Positions 16,528 through 26,726 are shown, counted from the first letter of the stretch. The stretch is 64,000 nt of DNA from JBQTIQ01 sp052387955 (GCA_052387955.1 JBQTIQ010000035.1:1-64000); one strand, 5' to 3'. Notes: a model not told the origin generated them from the sequence alone. Translations and numbers: made by a program.

Positions 16528-17277
16528 CTAGGTCAGAGCGCTGAGCACCGCCGCGGCCAGCTCCGGCCGGCAGATCACCAGGTCCGGGAGCCACGGGTCG
16601 GGGCGGTTGTAGACGAGCGGGGAGCCATCGAGACGGGAGGCGTGCAGGCCGGCCGCCAGAGCCACCGCCACCGGGGCGCAGCTGTCCCACTCGTACTGTC
16701 CGCCGGCGTGGCAGTACACCTCGGCCTCGCCCCGCACGACGGCCATGGCCTTGGCGCCGGCCGAGCCCATCGCCACCAGGTCGGCGCCGAGAGCCTCGGC
16801 GACCCTCACCGCTTCGGCCGGTGGCCGGGACCGGCTGACCACCACCCGAGGGGGGTGGTCGAAGCGCCCGAGGGGTGCCGGCACCGGTTCGGTGGCCAGC
16901 GTCACCCCGACGGCCGGCAGCGCCACCGCCCCCGCCACCGGGCGCCCGTCGCCGTCGACGAGGGCGACGTGCACGGCCCAGTCGGTGCGGCCGGGCTCGC
17001 CGAACTCGCGGGTGCCGTCGAGGGGGTCGACGATCCACAGGCGTTCGGCGCCGAGCCGGGCGCGGTCTTCGACGCCCTCCTCGGAGAGCACCTGGTCCCC
17101 GGGCCGGAGCTGGTCGAGGGCGGCGACGATGTACCGGTGCGCCGATTCGTCGCCGGCGGCGCGGATGTCCCACCAGTCGACGGCGTCGCGCGCCGTGGCC
17201 CGCAACTCGAGCAGAAGGCAGCCGGCTCGGTAGGCGACCTCCGCGGCGACGGCGTGGTCGGACGGGGGCGGCGCCAA
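16528..17277 (-). CDS. cysQ: 3'(2'),5'-bisphosphate nucleotidase, CysQ/IMPase family
   Basis: The 249-residue protein has the inositol-monophosphatase metal site: Ser-Glu-Glu-Gly near 65 and Trp-Ile-Val-Asp84-Pro-Leu-Asp87-Gly-Thr. A late Glu-Trp-Asp-Ser-Cys-Ala-Pro supplies another metal ligand. In sulfate assimilation CysQ removes 3'-phosphate from PAP. Its position back-to-back with cysDNC supports this role. No ATG or GTG fits; TTG at 17277 is the best start, with AGGA 10 nt upstream. The open frame continues far upstream through cysD/cysN, but that is a shadow. Confidence 0.87.
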   Translation of the reverse strand: MAPPPSDHAVAAEVAYRAGCLLLELRATARDAVDWWDIRAAGDESAHRYIVAALDQLRPGDQVLSEEGVEDRARLGAERLWIVDPLDGTREFGEPGRTDWAVHVALVDGDGRPVAGAVALPAVGVTLATEPVPAPLGRFDHPPRVVVSRSRPPAEAVRVAEALGADLVAMGSAGAKAMAVVRGEAEVYCHAGGQYEWDSCAPVAVALAAGLHASRLDGSPLVYNRPDPWLPDLVICRPELAAAVLSALT

Positions 17278-17364
17278 AGGTTCGGTCCTGTCTGGTCGGT
17301 CCAGGTCGCCGGCCGCGGCGGGGTTGCGAGAACGCGTGCCGGTCTGGTTCGCTCCCCGGAGGAT

Positions 17365-18270
17365 ATGGCCTACGAGCTCTCTCACCTGAAGACCCTCGAG
17401 TCCGAGTCGCTGCACATCTTCCGTGAGGTGGCCGCCGAGTTCGAACGCCCGGTGCTGCTGTTCTCGGGCGGCAAGGACTCGATCGTCATGCTGCGCCTGG
17501 CCGAGAAGGCGTTCTGGCCGGCGCGCCTGCCGTTCCCGGTTATGCACATCGATACCGGGCACAACTTCGACGAGGTGCTCGAGTTCCGCGACCGCCGGGT
17601 CGCCGAGCTGGGCGCCCGGCTGGTGGTGGCCCGGGTGCAGGACGACATCGACGCCGGCCGGGTGGCCGACGAGACCGGTCCCCGGGCGAGCCGCAACCGT
17701 CTCCAGACGACGACCTTGCTGCGCGCCATCGAGGAGGGCAACTACGACGCCGTCTTCGGTGGCGCTCGCCGCGACGAGGAGAAGGCCAGGGCCAAGGAGC
17801 GGGTGTTCAGCTTCCGCGACGAGTTCAGCCAGTGGGACCCCAAGAACCAGCGGCCCGAGCTGTGGAGCCTCTACAACGGCCGTCACCGCCACGGCGAGCA
17901 CATCCGGGTGTTCCCGATCAGCAATTGGACCGAGCTCGACATCTGGCAGTACATCGCCGCCGAGCGGATCGAGATCCCGCAGATCTACTTCGCCCACCGC
18001 CGCCGGGTCTTCCGCCGCGACGGCATGCTGCTGGCGGTGGGGCCCTTCGTGACGCTGCAGGACGGGGAGGAACCCTTCACCACGACGGTCCGCTACCGGA
18101 CGGTGGGCGACGCCAGCTGCACCGGGGCCGTCGAGTCGGGGGCCGACACCATCGACAAGGTGCTGGCCGAGGTGGCTGCCTCCCGCATCACCGAGCGGGG
18201 AGCCACCCGGGCCGACGACCGGTTCTCGGAGGCGGCCATGGAAGACCGCAAGAAGGAGGGCTACTTCTGA
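17365..18270 (+). CDS. cysD: Sulfate adenylyltransferase subunit 2
   Basis: The 301-residue PAPS-reductase-like protein has the PP-loop Ser-Gly-Gly-Lys-Asp-Ser (34-39). The Gly-Gly-Ala-Arg-Arg-Asp-Glu-Glu motif and the typical Gly-Tyr-Phe C-terminus are present. With CysN it makes adenosine 5'-phosphosulfate from ATP and sulfate. ATG 17365 follows a GGAGG four bases upstream of the start region, so this gene has a real leader. It is the first gene of cysD-cysN-cysC, with 27 bp to cysN. Confidence 0.96.
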   Translation: MAYELSHLKTLESESLHIFREVAAEFERPVLLFSGGKDSIVMLRLAEKAFWPARLPFPVMHIDTGHNFDEVLEFRDRRVAELGARLVVARVQDDIDAGRVADETGPRASRNRLQTTTLLRAIEEGNYDAVFGGARRDEEKARAKERVFSFRDEFSQWDPKNQRPELWSLYNGRHRHGEHIRVFPISNWTELDIWQYIAAERIEIPQIYFAHRRRVFRRDGMLLAVGPFVTLQDGEEPFTTTVRYRTVGDASCTGAVESGADTIDKVLAEVAASRITERGATRADDRFSEAAMEDRKKEGYF

Positions 18271-18297
18271 TGGCCGCTCCCCGCCCGCTCGGAGGCA

Positions 18298-19569
18298 GTG
18301 CGGCCTGACATGTCCGAGCTGCTGCGTTTCGCCACCGCCGGATCGGTCGACGACGGCAAGTCGACCCTCATCGGTCGGCTGCTGTTCGACTCGAAGGCGA
18401 TCTTCGAGGACCAGCTCGACGCCGTCGAGTGGGCCAGCCAGCGCATGGGCGCCGACTACACCAACCTGGCGCTGCTCACCGACGGTCTCCGGGCCGAGCG
18501 CGAGCAAGGCATCACCATCGACGTCGCCTATCGGTACTTCGCCACGCCCAAGCGCAAGTTCATCATCGCCGACACGCCGGGCCACGTGCAGTACACCCGC
18601 AACATGGTCACCGGTGCCTCCACCGCCGACCTTGCGCTGGTGTTGATCGACGCCCGCAAGGGGGTGCTGGAGCAGTCGCGTCGCCACGCCTTCCTGTCGA
18701 GCCTGCTCGGGATCCCCCATCTCGTGCTGTGCGTCAACAAGATGGACCTGGTCGACTACGACCAGGCCGTCTTCGACGCCATCAAGGCCGAGTTCCGCGA
18801 GTTCGCGATGCGCCTCGACGTGCACGACCTGGCCTTCGTACCGATCTCCGCCCTCAACGGCGACAACGTGGTGCACCGCAGCGCCAACATGGGCTGGTAC
18901 GACGGGTCGGCGCTGCTGCACCACCTCGAAGAGGTCCACATCGCGTCGGACCGCAACCTCATCGACGCCCGGTTCCCGGTGCAGTACGTGATCCGTCCCC
19001 ACAACGCCGAGCACCACGACTACCGGGGCTACGCCGGCACGGTGGCCGGCGGCGTGTTCAAGCCCGGCGACGAGGTGATGGCCCTGCCGTCGGGTTTCAC
19101 GTCGCGGATCCGCTCGATCGACACCTACGACGGCCCCGTGACCGAAGCTTTCGCCCCCATGTCGGTATCGATCACCCTCACCGACGAGATCGACATCTCG
19201 CGGGGCGACATGTTGTGCCGCCCGCACAACCAGCCCCACGCCGCCCAGGACCTGGACGCCATGATCTGTTGGCTCACCGAGCAGTCCGAGCTGCGGCCCG
19301 GCGGTCGCTACGTGCTCAAGCACACGACCCGGACGGTACGGGTGCTGGTGAAGGAGCTCGCCTATCGCCTCGACATCAACACCCTGCACCGCGACGAGAG
19401 CGGAGGCGGGCTGGCGCTCAACGAGATCGGCCGGGCCCGGCTGAGGGCCCAGGCCCCGCTCTTCTTCGACGAGTACCGCCGGAACCGCTTCACCGGCAGC
19501 TTCATCCTCATCGACGAGCAGACCAACAACACGGTCGCCGGCGGCATGATCATGGGCGTCAGCAACTGA
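18298..19569 (+). CDS. cysN: Sulfate adenylyltransferase subunit 1 (GTPase)
   Basis: The 423-residue protein is an EF-Tu-like GTPase with G1 Gly-Ser-Val-Asp-Asp-Gly-Lys-Ser (15-22), G3 Asp-Thr-Pro-Gly-His (92-96) and G4 Asn-Lys-Met-Asp (147-150). GTP hydrolysis drives APS formation by CysD. There is no fused APS-kinase domain; CysC is a separate gene downstream. The start is either GTG 18298, just after GGAGG, or ATG 18310; the spacing is imperfect for both. Confidence 0.96.
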   Translation: MRPDMSELLRFATAGSVDDGKSTLIGRLLFDSKAIFEDQLDAVEWASQRMGADYTNLALLTDGLRAEREQGITIDVAYRYFATPKRKFIIADTPGHVQYTRNMVTGASTADLALVLIDARKGVLEQSRRHAFLSSLLGIPHLVLCVNKMDLVDYDQAVFDAIKAEFREFAMRLDVHDLAFVPISALNGDNVVHRSANMGWYDGSALLHHLEEVHIASDRNLIDARFPVQYVIRPHNAEHHDYRGYAGTVAGGVFKPGDEVMALPSGFTSRIRSIDTYDGPVTEAFAPMSVSITLTDEIDISRGDMLCRPHNQPHAAQDLDAMICWLTEQSELRPGGRYVLKHTTRTVRVLVKELAYRLDINTLHRDESGGGLALNEIGRARLRAQAPLFFDEYRRNRFTGSFILIDEQTNNTVAGGMIMGVSN

Positions 19570-19588
19570 TGGCGTCGCGCTCGGCACC

Positions 19589-20164
19589 ATGACCTCCGAC
19601 ATCACATGGCACCCCGGGGAGATCGGGCGGGAGCAGCGGCTCAGCCCGGGGGCGACGGTGTGGTTCACGGGCCTGTCGGGCTCGGGCAAGTCGACGGTGG
19701 CAGCCGTGTGCGAGCGGATGCTGCTCGAGGCCGGTCGGCCGGCGTACGTGCTCGACGGCGACAACCTCCGCCACGGGCTGAACGGAGACCTCGGGTTCTC
19801 GGCCGTCGACCGGGCCGAGAACGTCCGTCGTGTCGGCGAAGTGGCGCGTCTGTTCGCCGACGCCGGAGTCGTCGTGCTGGTGCCGCTCATCAGCCCCTAC
19901 CGGGCTGACCGTGACCGGGTCCGGGCCGCGCACCGCACCGCGGCCTTGCCCTTCGTCGAGGTCCACCTGGCGACGCCGCTGAGCGTCTGCGAGGACCGCG
20001 ACCCCAAGGGCCTCTACCGCCGGGCCCGGGCCGGCGAGATCTCCGGCTTCACCGGCATCGACGACCCCTACGAGGCCCCCTCGGCGCCCGAGCTCGTGCT
20101 GACCCCCGCCGACGGTCCGCCGGCGGCGCAGGCTGCGCTCGTCCTCGCCGCCGTGGGTGTGTAG
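19589..20164 (+). CDS. cysC: Adenylyl-sulfate kinase
   Basis: The 191-residue protein has the P-loop Gly-Leu-Ser-Gly-Ser-Gly-Lys-Ser (28-35), Leu-Asp-Gly-Asp-Asn-Leu-Arg-His and Arg-Ala-Glu-Asn-Val-Arg-Arg-Val-Gly-Glu. It phosphorylates APS to PAPS. It lies 19 bp after cysN in the same operon. The C-terminal ~15 residues are Ala-rich and not conserved. Its stop is 4 bp from the convergent zinc-ribbon-like gene. Confidence 0.95.
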   Translation: MTSDITWHPGEIGREQRLSPGATVWFTGLSGSGKSTVAAVCERMLLEAGRPAYVLDGDNLRHGLNGDLGFSAVDRAENVRRVGEVARLFADAGVVVLVPLISPYRADRDRVRAAHRTAALPFVEVHLATPLSVCEDRDPKGLYRRARAGEISGFTGIDDPYEAPSAPELVLTPADGPPAAQAALVLAAVGV

Positions 20165-20168
20165 CCGG

Positions 20169-20453
20169 TCAGGCTGCGTTCGTGGTGGCTGCGGCCACCA
20201 GTTGGGCGGCCTTGATCGGCACCCCGATGGCGGGAGCACCGTGGGGCTCGCCGGCGTCGTTGTAGCACTCGAGATGGAAGTGCTCGACCCGGGCCCATCT
20301 GCCGTCCACGTAGACGTTGCAGATCACCTGTTGCAACTTGGACTTGGCTCGGAACTTGACCGGCGCCCCGCAACCGGTGCACGACGCCGAGCTGCCGGCC
20401 TCGATCGATCGGAGCACCGCCCGGCTCCGCCACGCTGGTGAAAGTGCAGCCAT
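20169..20453 (-). CDS. Small putative zinc-binding protein
   Basis: This 94-residue protein carries Cys25-Thr-Gly-Cys28 followed by a basic strand. A His58-x-His60-x-x-Cys63 segment comes later, a plausible zinc site. The residues around it (Val-Asp-Gly-Arg-Trp) look like a beta-ribbon. The fold could bind nucleic acid or only be structural. I do not recognise a named family. Upstream is a TA-rich ATACAG near the start, weaker than other -10 boxes here. Confidence 0.65.
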   Translation of the reverse strand: MAALSPAWRSRAVLRSIEAGSSASCTGCGAPVKFRAKSKLQQVICNVYVDGRWARVEHFHLECYNDAGEPHGAPAIGVPIKAAQLVAAATTNAA

Positions 20454-20656
20454 GGGTGCTGTATCGGCCGGTCCCCGGTCCTCCTGAGCCCTCGGTCCCG
20501 GCCCCGCCTCGAACGATCCGAACGACCTAGTGCGGGACGCTCACGACGGACGAAGCGGCCTGAACATCACCGGTGTCGCGGGGCGAAGGTCGATGCGGTC
20601 ACGGAGTCGCCAGCTTGCGCTGCCGACCAGCGCGATCGGCCCGAGTGTGCGGCGCC

Positions 20657-20968
20657 TCAGCGTCGGTAGAAACGGGAAGCGGCTCGCAGCAGGGAGCGGA
20701 CCTCGGTCTCGTCGGCGCCGGCATCCACCAGATGCTGGACCCGGCGTTCGAGGTCGGCGGCGGCGTCCTCGTCGACGGGGGCGGCCGTCCCGAACCCGAC
20801 TGGCCCCGCGGCTGCGGTGACCAGGATCAAGCAGAGGACCCCGATGGCGGCGGTCGAGCCTGCGGTGATAGCGAGGCCGACCCGGTTGGCGATCGAGCCG
20901 CCGACCATCCCGGCCACGCCAGCCACGCACAGGCCGATGACGATGCGGCGCACCGTTCGGGCAGTCAT
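20657..20968 (-). CDS. Small two-helix membrane protein
   Basis: I chose the internal ATG at 20968 (103 aa). The protein has two hydrophobic helices (about 8-28 and 32-55) and a cytosolic helical tail ending in Arg-Phe-Tyr-Arg-Arg. No known domain is recognised. The 200-bp gap to its 3' side (20454-20656) holds nothing I can identify. Confidence 0.6.
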   Translation of the reverse strand: MTARTVRRIVIGLCVAGVAGMVGGSIANRVGLAITAGSTAAIGVLCLILVTAAAGPVGFGTAAPVDEDAAADLERRVQHLVDAGADETEVRSLLRAASRFYRR

Positions 20969-21133
20969 CGGTCCCGTATCCCGATTGGCCGACGGGGCGG
21001 GGGTGCGGCACCACCGAACCTGCACTCGGCCCCCACCCTCGTCACCCGTCGAACGGTAGCGGGGTGCCTTCGACCCTCGGCGAGCGATCCCGGCCCCGGC
21101 CCGGGGTGGCCCGGTCGGCCGGTGAGAGGCCGG

Positions 21134-21139
21134 TACGAT
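21134..21139 (+). promoter_or_regulatory. -10 box of the LCP gene
   Basis: TACGAT lies 11 nt before the ATG at 21151, implying a very short leader. Confidence 0.45.
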
Positions 21140-21150
21140 CCCCCGTCGTC

Positions 21151-22503
21151 ATGGTCGACGACCGTCCCTCGCCCCGGTTGCCCTTCGACGTCCCTGATCA
21201 GGGCGATGACCCGGTGGTTTGGGACCCCGAGCGGCGCCAATTCGTGCCTGCCGCCGATGCTGGGAACGCCGCGATCGATGAGGCTGCCGACGAAGACGAC
21301 GCCACCGAGGCACCCGGGCAGCCGGACGGCCGGGACAGTCGCCAGTTCTACGTCGACGCAGCCGCGGTGGGCCAGGCTCCGCCACCGCGACGTGACGCCG
21401 AACGGCCGTTGACCGCGCCCGCACCGGGCCCGGACCGATCTCCGGCCTCGGCTCCTTCGCCGCCGCCCGACGTCAGCCACCGTCCGCCGGCACCGCTGCC
21501 CCTTCCCCGGCCGTCGCGCCCATCGCCAGAGGCGGCGCCGGCACCGGAACGACACCGACGGCGCCGCGCCCGAGGCCTCCCGGGCATCCGCCGGCCCAAG
21601 CTCCCGCTGAAGCTGATCCTCCTCCTGCTGCCGCTGCTGCCGTTGCTCCTCGTCGGTGGGACATTGCTCTATGTCAAGTCCAAGTTGGACGGGGTCGAGC
21701 GGGTCCCGGTGTCCGACGTGCTCGACGCCGGGGGACAGGGCACCAACATCCTCATCGTCGGGTCCGACACCCGCTCCGGCATCGACGACCCGACGACACC
21801 GGGCCAGCGCTCCGACGCCATGATGGTCCTGCACCTCGGCGCCGGCGGCGACAAGTTGATGTCGGTGCCCCGCGACCTGGTCGTGACGATCGCCGGCAGT
21901 GGGGCCCGTGACCGGGTCAACGCGGCGTACAACACCGATCTCGGTGGCGGCCCCGGGCGCCTGATCGAGACCGTCAGGGACAACCTCGGCATCCCCATCG
22001 AGCGCTACATGGAACTCGACTTCAGCGCCTTCTCAGGCGTCGTCGACGCCCTCGGTGGGGTCACCATCGAATTCGCCCATCCCGCCTTCGACGATGAGAG
22101 CGGCCTCTATGTGACCGAGGCGGGGCCCCAGCAGCTCGACGGGGAACAGGCCCTGGCCTACGTCCGGTCTCGCCACTACACCGAGGAGATCGACGGCCGT
22201 CGCGTGGTCGACCCGACCGGCGACCTCGGCCGCATCGGCCGTCAGCAGGAACTCCTGCTGACGGTGTTCCGTGAGATCGGGGAGTCTGGCAACCCGTTCA
22301 CGTTGCTGCGGGTGGGCGGCAAGCTGTCCGAAGGCCTCGCCCTCGATGACGGGCTCGGTCTCTTCGGCGCGATGCGGCTGGTGTGGGACCTCCGGGGCCT
22401 CGAGCCCGAGACCGTGATCCTGCCGGTGGTGCCGGCCGGTGACGGGGCGACACTGCGGCTCGACCAGGCCCAGGCCTCGGCGGTGCTGGCCGGCTTCAGC
22501 TGA
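21151..22503 (+). CDS. LCP-family (LytR-CpsA-Psr) cell-wall glycopolymer ligase
   Basis: The 450-residue protein has a long Pro/Arg-rich cytoplasmic tail (1-150), a Leu-rich membrane helix (153-174) and an extracellular LCP domain (about 198-390). The domain contains Val-Gly-Ser-Asp-Thr-Arg, Arg220/Asp222 and Pro-Arg241-Asp, residues that bind the polyprenyl pyrophosphate head group. LCP enzymes attach wall polymers to peptidoglycan. ATG 21151 lies 11 nt after a TACGAT box. The upstream frame to 21064 overlaps that promoter and is rejected. Confidence 0.88.
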   Translation: MVDDRPSPRLPFDVPDQGDDPVVWDPERRQFVPAADAGNAAIDEAADEDDATEAPGQPDGRDSRQFYVDAAAVGQAPPPRRDAERPLTAPAPGPDRSPASAPSPPPDVSHRPPAPLPLPRPSRPSPEAAPAPERHRRRRARGLPGIRRPKLPLKLILLLLPLLPLLLVGGTLLYVKSKLDGVERVPVSDVLDAGGQGTNILIVGSDTRSGIDDPTTPGQRSDAMMVLHLGAGGDKLMSVPRDLVVTIAGSGARDRVNAAYNTDLGGGPGRLIETVRDNLGIPIERYMELDFSAFSGVVDALGGVTIEFAHPAFDDESGLYVTEAGPQQLDGEQALAYVRSRHYTEEIDGRRVVDPTGDLGRIGRQQELLLTVFREIGESGNPFTLLRVGGKLSEGLALDDGLGLFGAMRLVWDLRGLEPETVILPVVPAGDGATLRLDQAQASAVLAGFS

Positions 22504-22578
22504 GCCCGACCCCCGAGGTACTGGTCCGGTGCGGCTGTGGTCCCCGGTCCGGGTGGTAGTCCCGCCGAGGAGGCGGCG

Positions 22579-22884
22579 TTACGAACTCGGCCCGGGCCCG
22601 GTCGCCAGACGTCCCAGCGCCCGGTGCAGGAGTACTCGTACGGCGCCCGGCGAGGGGCCGGTGATGTGGGCCACCTCGTCGGTGCTCAGCCCGCCGACGA
22701 CCCGTAGCAGCACGACCTCGGCTTGGCGGGCCGGTAACAGCGAGGCCACCAGTCGGGCGGTGTCGTCGTCGGCCAGAGCGTCGAGGGCCCCGCTACCCCT
22801 TGCCCGGCCGCCGCCACCCCGCGACGGCGTAAGACCGCGGCTCTCGGTGGCCCGGCCCGAGCTGGCACCGGCCCGCAGTGGCAA
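22579..22884 (-). pseudogene. Sigma-70 region-4-like fragment
   Basis: The last ~65 residues match the C-terminal helix-turn-helix of ECF-type sigma factors: Leu-Pro-Ala-Arg-Gln-Ala-Glu-Val-Val-Leu-Leu-Arg-Val-Val-Gly-Gly-Leu-Ser, a second helix with Asp-Glu-Val-Ala, and Gly-Ala-Val-Arg-Val-Leu-Leu-His-Arg-Ala. No region 2 exists upstream in any frame; a small coiled-coil gene lies there instead. The likely start is TTG at 22884, 10 nt after that gene's stop, giving 101 aa. It may be a decayed sigma factor or a stand-alone DNA-binding module. Confidence 0.5.
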
Positions 22885-22894
22885 CGGGCGCGGC

Positions 22895-23239
22895 TCAGCG
22901 GGACTCGTCGCTGCGCTCGGCCAGACGGGCGCGGCGCCACACCTCGAGGGGCTCCTCGCCCTTCGCCCGGCACCAGTCGGTGAACAGCCGGTGGTACTCG
23001 TCGAGGACGATCCCGGAGAACAGGTGGGGCCGCGACGACGAGTGCACGAGGTCACGAGCCAGCTCCTTGCCGCCCAGCAGCTGGGCGCCCATCGCCGCCA
23101 GGACGAGGCTGCGCTCGTTCTCGCCGTCGGCCGGGGTGGCGTGGGCCCGGGTGTCGTGGACCACTCGGATGGCCGATCTCAGCGTGGCCACTTCCGAGGT
23201 GAGCCGCTCGTTCTCGGCGATCAGTTCGTCTCTGGTCAT
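22895..23239 (-). CDS. Hypothetical protein with N-terminal coiled coil
   Basis: The 114-residue product begins Met-Thr-Arg-Asp-Glu-Leu-Ile and has a leucine-heptad helix (5-25). A helical body follows with Leu-Phe-Thr-Asp-Trp-Cys-Arg-Ala-Lys-Gly. ATG 23239 was chosen over 23344. No family is recognised. It is followed after 10 nt by the sigma-region-4 fragment, so they are probably co-transcribed. Confidence 0.6.
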   Translation of the reverse strand: MTRDELIAENERLTSEVATLRSAIRVVHDTRAHATPADGENERSLVLAAMGAQLLGGKELARDLVHSSSRPHLFSGIVLDEYHRLFTDWCRAKGEEPLEVWRRARLAERSDESR

Positions 23240-23388
23240 GGGCCGCCTTCCCTTCGTTCGTGGCGGCCGCCACCGGATCCCCCCGACAATCGGTGTCGGA
23301 CACCTTCCCTTCATCGCGGCCGCCATGGTGACCGCGATATGCAAACTTCGCTACCCAACTGCTCAGTATCCTATGCAGAGATCTCACT

Positions 23389-23422
23389 GCCGGTGTACCG
23401 GAGAGACATCGGCACACCGGCA
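23389..23422. other. 9-bp inverted repeat in intergenic region
   Basis: TGCCGGTGT (23389-23397) and ACACCGGCA (23414-23422) can pair around a 16-nt loop. The surrounding 23240-23444 gap is less GC-rich than its neighbours. It lies between two same-strand genes and could be a terminator for the WXG-like operon or an operator for the next one. Confidence 0.5.
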
Positions 23423-23444
23423 CCGGATCTGATGCCGAGCCGCT

Positions 23445-24494
23445 TCAACGGCCCAGATCGGCCAGCGCGGTGTTGAAGTCGCTGGTCAGGGTTACCGCCT
23501 TGGCCGCGATCCTGGTCGTGACCGGACTGCTCGCCAGCCCGAGGGCGGTGTCGTCGCCGAGCCGGGCGACCTCGTCGCCGAGGCGCGACTGCACGTCGGC
23601 ATCGGGCCGACGGACGGCTTCCCGTAGCGCCTCGGGATCATGGGCGCCGGGAGCCGGAGCCCGGTCGGACAGCACCAGCTCCTTGACCTTCTCGACCAGT
23701 CGGCCTGTCCCGTACGCCACCCCGACGAAGCTGGCTCCGACGCACAGGGGGGCGACTGGCCCGAACGCGGCGCACCCCCCGACCAGCGCCGGCGTGAGGG
23801 CGGCGGCGGTCGCCGTCGGGGACAGGTCGAGACCGGCCCCCATCGCGGCTCGCGCCGCCCGTTCGGCGAGGCCGACGTCGGCGTCATGGAGGAACTGGGC
23901 CACCCCGCCGGCGGCGATCCCAGCCACACCCACCCGGTTGCCGGCCTTGCGGAGTAGGTCGCGGCGCCGGGCGCCGACGGGCCCGTCGAGCACTTCGGCG
24001 GACGCGCCGGCGGTGGTGCTCAGATGGCCCCCGAGCGTGCCGGCGCCGGCGATGACCGTTTCTCCGGCCGAGGAGCTGCCCGGTCCCGGGCCGGCCGACG
24101 CGGCGCCGTCGTCGACGTCAGCCGAGCGGGGCGCACCAAAGGCGAGGACCGGTGCCGGGCGCACTCGGGACGGGTCGGGGGTGACGTGACGGACGCCGTC
24201 GCCGGGGTCGGGCCCGCCGAAGCGCGTCAGCGGCCCGGCCCCGGCCTGCTCGAAGGCGACCCCTACCTGGCGCACCCACTGGCCCAGCTCGTCGACCTGG
24301 AACGACCAGACCTCGACGTCCTCCGCCAGGGTCTCGCACCGCGCCTGGAACCGAGGATCACACCGTCGTCGGTACTCGGCGACGACGGCGGCCAGCTCGA
24401 CGACCGGGAACCGCAACGCATCCCTGAGCACCGCAGTGGTGTCACCGAAGCGCTGCAGCCGAGCGGGCCGCGCCGACGAAGTCACGCCGGGCAC
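23445..24494 (-). CDS. Putative WXG100/T7SS-like effector or partner protein
   Basis: The 349-residue product has an N-terminal helical hairpin (about 15-85) with Asp-Val-Glu-Val-Trp-Ser-Phe at the turn and Trp-Val-Arg-Gln-Val after it, reminiscent of WXG-type modules. A Pro/Ala/Ser linker follows (about 100-165). The next part (about 185-280) is Ala/Gly-rich and partly hydrophobic, and the C-terminal tail is helical. No signal peptide and no recognisable toxin active site are seen. It lies 16 bp after the small WXG-like gene, as with secreted WXG pairs. The start is GTG 24494. Function is inferred only from architecture. Confidence 0.5.
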   Translation of the reverse strand: MPGVTSSARPARLQRFGDTTAVLRDALRFPVVELAAVVAEYRRRCDPRFQARCETLAEDVEVWSFQVDELGQWVRQVGVAFEQAGAGPLTRFGGPDPGDGVRHVTPDPSRVRPAPVLAFGAPRSADVDDGAASAGPGPGSSSAGETVIAGAGTLGGHLSTTAGASAEVLDGPVGARRRDLLRKAGNRVGVAGIAAGGVAQFLHDADVGLAERAARAAMGAGLDLSPTATAAALTPALVGGCAAFGPVAPLCVGASFVGVAYGTGRLVEKVKELVLSDRAPAPGAHDPEALREAVRRPDADVQSRLGDEVARLGDDTALGLASSPVTTRIAAKAVTLTSDFNTALADLGR

Positions 24495-24510
24495 AACTGT
24501 CCCGTGGCCA

Positions 24511-24858
24511 TCAGTCCTCGACCGGCCCGCCGGCGACCATCAGGGTCGTCGCCGCCTCCTGCTCGGAACGTCCGGCGTCGGCTCGGGCCACGAGCTCGGC
24601 CATGGCCTGCACCATGCCGGCGCGCACCGCGGCGGCCGTCACCACCAGCGCCTCGACGTTGGCCCGGCCGCAGCCGATGAGCGCGGCCAGCCGGGGATCG
24701 AAGTCGTCACGATAGGGGCCGGACCAGTCCAGGGCGACCACCGATAGGTCGTCGGCCAGTACGCCCAGGGCCGTGCGCAGGCTCAGGGCGACGCGCAGCA
24801 GCTCGTCGCACAGCCGGCTGGCTACAGCCTGGTCGAACTCAGGAGCCTCCTCCAACAT
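24511..24858 (-). CDS. WXG100-like small helical protein
   Basis: This 115-residue protein is predicted helix-turn-helix-hairpin, with Leu-Asp-Trp48-Ser-Gly50 at the turn, close to the WXG motif. It has no Cys-rich or membrane part apart from one Cys near 63. The length fits WXG100 proteins, which dimerise and are exported by type VII secretion. No EccC-type ATPase is in the window, so secretion is unproven. The ATG at 24858 probably begins a leaderless mRNA; the GGAGGAGG just after the ATG is inside the coding region. Confidence 0.55.
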   Translation of the reverse strand: MLEEAPEFDQAVASRLCDELLRVALSLRTALGVLADDLSVVALDWSGPYRDDFDPRLAALIGCGRANVEALVVTAAAVRAGMVQAMAELVARADAGRSEQEAATTLMVAGGPVED

Positions 24859-24895
24859 GAGAGTGTATGAAAGTGTATATGGCTGTACGTGTCAA
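24859..24895 (-). promoter_or_regulatory. AT-rich promoter of the WXG-like operon
   Basis: On the minus strand TTGACA (24890-24895) is followed after 18 bp by TTCATA, 8-13 nt before the ATG. AGTGTAT occurs twice in direct repeat within the same stretch, which could be a regulator site. This is the most AT-rich promoter in the window. Confidence 0.5.
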
Positions 24896-24899
24896 GGGT

Positions 24900-26585
<1,686 letters not shown>

Positions 26586-26592
26586 GGCTCGG

Positions 26593-26598
26593 ACTGTA
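26593..26598 (-). promoter_or_regulatory. -10 box of ettA
   Basis: TACAGT on the minus strand lies 7 nt before the ATG at 26585. Confidence 0.55.
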
Positions 26599-26644
26599 AG
26601 GCGTGCCGGTCGCGCCCCATCCACGGGGCCGCGGCGCGTGTCCA

Positions 26645-26709
26645 CCGATGTGGGCGCCGCAGCGCCAGCGGAGGAGCGGTTGGGCGCGGCCTGCGTGGCC
26701 GGGGAACGC
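26645..26709 (+). repeat. Promoter-proximal GC-rich repeat upstream of kgd
   Basis: A single ~65-bp copy begins with CCGATG and ends with CGTGGCCGGGGAACGC. It is oriented toward kgd and ends 11 bp before the kgd -10 box. Confidence 0.85.
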
Positions 26710-26720
26710 AGGCAGCAACG

Positions 26721-26726
26721 TAGGCT
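26721..26726 (+). promoter_or_regulatory. -10 box of kgd
   Basis: TAGGCT lies 11 nt before the ATG at 26738. The dispersed repeat covers the -35 region. Confidence 0.45.

Noticed and set aside
17278..19890. Upstream extension of the cysQ frame across cysD and cysN
   Set aside because: The extension is antisense to two sure genes, and the CysQ fold is complete from about 17277.
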